From NCBI RefSeq assembly GCF_002078015.1, contig NZ_LWBP01000254.1, positions 186,001 to 250,000 of the forward strand: DNA of 64,000 bases. The letters run 5' to 3'. The notes under the pieces are model-generated. The model saw only the letters and a list, made by a program, of their open reading frames with translations. It was not told where the DNA came from and did not search any database. The position numbers were made by a program, and so were the translations under genes. Source of the DNA: Niastella populi (GTDB lineage: Bacteria > Bacteroidota > Bacteroidia > Chitinophagales > Chitinophagaceae). This document shows positions 62,901 to 64,000 of this stretch, in pieces (position 1 is the first letter of the stretch; the number at the start of each line of letters is the position of its first letter).

Positions 62901-63333
62901 CGCCGCCTGTAAAATACCGTACCTGGAAAAGCGTCACTGTTTGCTCTGCTTCATTGGCAAAATGCGCCAGCAGAATGCTATAGGCTTCTTCTTTGTTCTC
63001 GCGCAGGTAAAGGGTTTTTAATGAACCGGTGCTTTCGCTGTTCATGGAGCCGTAACCACCCATTACATATGTTTCTTCGGTACGGTCGCCCTTTTTTTCA
63101 CTGCCGCTGCTCTGGTTATAAAAGCGGTATTTCTTTTCCGGAACTATCAGGGTAAGCAGCGCATCCACAAAAGTGGTTTTGCCGCTGCCGTTGGCGCCGG
63201 TAAGCAAACTGGTTTCGCCCATTGGCCTGATGCTGTGAACCACATCATCGAATGTGCCCCAGTTGAAGATCTCCATGTATTGTAACCGAAAACCGCTTTT
63301 TTGACTATCAGTGCTGAAAACGTTTAACTGCAT
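59926..63333 (-). CDS. jetC: JetC: SMC-like ATPase of a Wadjet anti-plasmid system
   Basis: MukB/SbcC-like ATPase. In Wadjet systems JetABC is an SMC-type complex that extrudes DNA loops and, with the nuclease JetD, cuts small circular DNA. 1135 residues: Walker A GANGSGKTTF near residue 40, a long double coiled coil with hinge-like middle (about 280-900), signature QLSGGEKAQL and Walker B FIAVDESFSNQDEE near the C-terminus. It begins 24 bp after jetB on the same strand. Could be a close relative (MksB/EptC type), but the adjacent DUF4194 gene favours Wadjet. Confidence 0.88.
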   Translation of the reverse strand: MQLNVFSTDSQKSGFRLQYMEIFNWGTFDDVVHSIRPMGETSLLTGANGSGKTTFVDALLTLIVPEKKYRFYNQSSGSEKKGDRTEETYVMGGYGSMNSESTGSLKTLYLRENKEEAYSILLAHFANEAEQTVTLFQVRYFTGGDMKRLFGIAHKPLRIDEDFKPFDLNGQWKKSLDQRYNKGTRKQIEWFDAASKYAQQLVHVLGMQSVQALQLFNQTVGIKVLGNLDEFIRMHMLEPRNMEESFQDLKKHLATLLDAQRNIEKAEEQIRLLTPVEQHYKAYNSLKSEIEQSEQLLQTARIWNSYTRNELLQQAIEESNATIKDIQQKQQVQKLTYDQLQEEERVIRNQIDQNKAGQRMQNLEKEVQELELKKLETTENLAQFTNWCEELHIEEKSPGDEAAYNRIIKEVNRKRLELETKQRLNEEDEYTAKRNKDKWDADKKKIEDELNNLIQSKNNIPSNLISVRKQICDALNLDQNDLPFCGELMQVRADSMEWQPALEKLLRPFALRLLVPDKHYKKVNRYVNNTHLGIRLVYDHVTDNPIMQNAEKDSVADKLEFYSENKLSAWVEQQIIMFYDHVCINDEKALDRYDKAITLNGLIKNKSRHEKDDRSGKNDPGKYVMGWNNEKKKEFLIKKRNQLADQVVKARETLDKCKSKDERLQKQFYAITRIRDHKGFAELNIAGVQRDIHKLQEQINGLRKANKELDNLKAQLLDIQQKKEEAEKQRAQLLIDETRLKDRAEQYQQQQDAILPLLQHINETDKDGLLQFQQQQANLLSNITLDNIDEIYEGLKQEKLKLHEKQKDELHREETQLNKCINRIKNPSSELKSKFSPEWDGDVQHLPEDAAYANEYIDWLAKLVHENLPKYKRDFESYINDTITYKIGGLNEEMEKWERDINNSVTRLNQSLSGINFNRLPDTYIQLGKRPVGAGTDIKEFRARLLDALPQAANWQQSSFEEKSKHFTQKVQPLIDELDKNESYRNKVMDVRNWFEFWADEKFRNTDELKKTYRQMGQLSGGEKAQLTYTILCSAIAYQFGITREGKNSRSLRFIAVDESFSNQDEEKATYLMELCKQLHLQLLVVTPSDKIAIVQNFIAHVHLVQRVQNRHSVLYNMTIKQLKEQVEEGAAVLQ

Positions 63334-63357
63334 AATTGTTTACTCCTGGGTTTTGTA

Positions 63358-63975
63358 CTACTGTTGCTCCTGCTGAACCGGCTGGTTTGTTTCTTTTTCT
63401 TCTTTATATCGTACCAGCTGCTGATAGAAATGGTCCAGGTCCTCGCTGCTTACTTTTGCTTTTATGATCTTTTTAATGCGGAATTTTTGTTCATCGGCGA
63501 GGTCGCTCGTTTCTGTTTTATCGATAAAGCCGTTTTCTTCGGCTTTATCAATCAGCCGGTCTATTTCTTTCAGGAACTTTACCCGGCTGGCATTTTCTTT
63601 AAAAAACAGTTCGGCGTACTCTTTTATTTCGCGCCGTTTTTTTATCAGCTCGCGGTTGGTGGCCTCGCCTACTTCAAACTCGGCCATCATTTCGCGCAGC
63701 AGAACAAGCATCACGCTTTCTTCGTAAGTAAGCGATCTTCGCTGGATCCAGCTAACCGGGTTCTCGTCTTCTTCAAACGGGTAATGTTTAATATAGGCAT
63801 AACCATCCTGTTCGTCGAGTACAAGGGACAATCCCATTTGTAACAGGAAGCTGGTTAGCTCAACCTTGTATTGTATCAGCTTTTCCCAGGTGCTTTTCTC
63901 CACGTATTCAACCGGCCCCTTCAGCAGTTTTATAAAAACAGATGTATATGGTAATATTCTTTGCTGGCTGCTCAT
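63358..63975 (-). CDS. jetB: JetB: DUF4194 (MukE-like) subunit of Wadjet
   Basis: 205 residues, a KITE/winged-helix subunit that bridges JetA and JetC. The DUF4194-like core includes SFLLQMGLSLVLDEQDGYAYI, RRSLTYEESVMLVLLREMM and AEENGFIDKTE. The ATG at 63975 is 25 bp from the window edge. JetA (DUF3375) would be expected just upstream on this strand, beyond 64000, which I cannot see. Confidence 0.85.
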   Translation of the reverse strand: MSSQQRILPYTSVFIKLLKGPVEYVEKSTWEKLIQYKVELTSFLLQMGLSLVLDEQDGYAYIKHYPFEEDENPVSWIQRRSLTYEESVMLVLLREMMAEFEVGEATNRELIKKRREIKEYAELFFKENASRVKFLKEIDRLIDKAEENGFIDKTETSDLADEQKFRIKKIIKAKVSSEDLDHFYQQLVRYKEEKETNQPVQQEQQ

Positions 63976-64000
63976 ATCGGTTATTTGCTAAATAATAAAT

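Overview
The window looks like chromosomal DNA from a Bacteroidota bacterium, most likely Chitinophagaceae (Niastella/Chitinophaga-like). The signs are a SusC/SusD pair, Bacteroidota-type -7 boxes (TAnnTTTG) ahead of many genes, no clear Shine-Dalgarno sequences, many signal-peptide lipoproteins and beta-barrel proteins, and a DUF4834-like gene next to rimP-nusA-infB. Genus is inference; no rRNA or tRNA gene was seen.

Layout. 1-10.4 kb: polysaccharide-utilisation locus (SusC cut by the left edge, SusD, GH144-type endoglucanase, GH43-like protein with a discoidin domain, GH3 beta-glucosidase), which fits beta-1,2-glucan breakdown. 10.4-18.6 kb: HAD phosphatase, a 42-bp tandem array, a DUF4834-like gene, rimP-nusA-infB and a SurA-like chaperone. 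19-27.5 kb: a soluble multi-PAS histidine kinase with its NarL-type regulator, a PurF-like amidotransferase and a second, very similar regulator. 27.6-35.5 kb: SixA phosphatase, a glycosyltransferase, a 47-residue lipoprotein, an aminotransferase, a TlpA-like thioredoxin, a PpiC foldase and a beta-barrel protein. 35.5-46.4 kb: a GT-C-like membrane protein, MetF, LptB, a GH3-auxin-type acyl-adenylase, FabG, NhaD, an enoyl-CoA hydratase and PaaZ. 46.5-59.8 kb: housekeeping and envelope genes (HtrA-like protease, Adk, MsrB, RlmD, two rhomboids, EEP hydrolase, CysS, MnmD, AlkA-like glycosylase). 59.9-64 kb: JetC and JetB of a Wadjet (SMC-type) anti-plasmid system, running off the right edge.

The most unusual signal is not a gene. 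At least eleven gene ends carry short, degenerate tandem repeats with an exact 7-nt period but a different word at each place. They are usually present as inverted pairs and often begin at the stop codon. Eight of the eleven lie between 40.9 and 59.9 kb. I know of no named family that matches. A 42-bp (6 x 7) array and an 8-nt-period array sit in the same kind of position.
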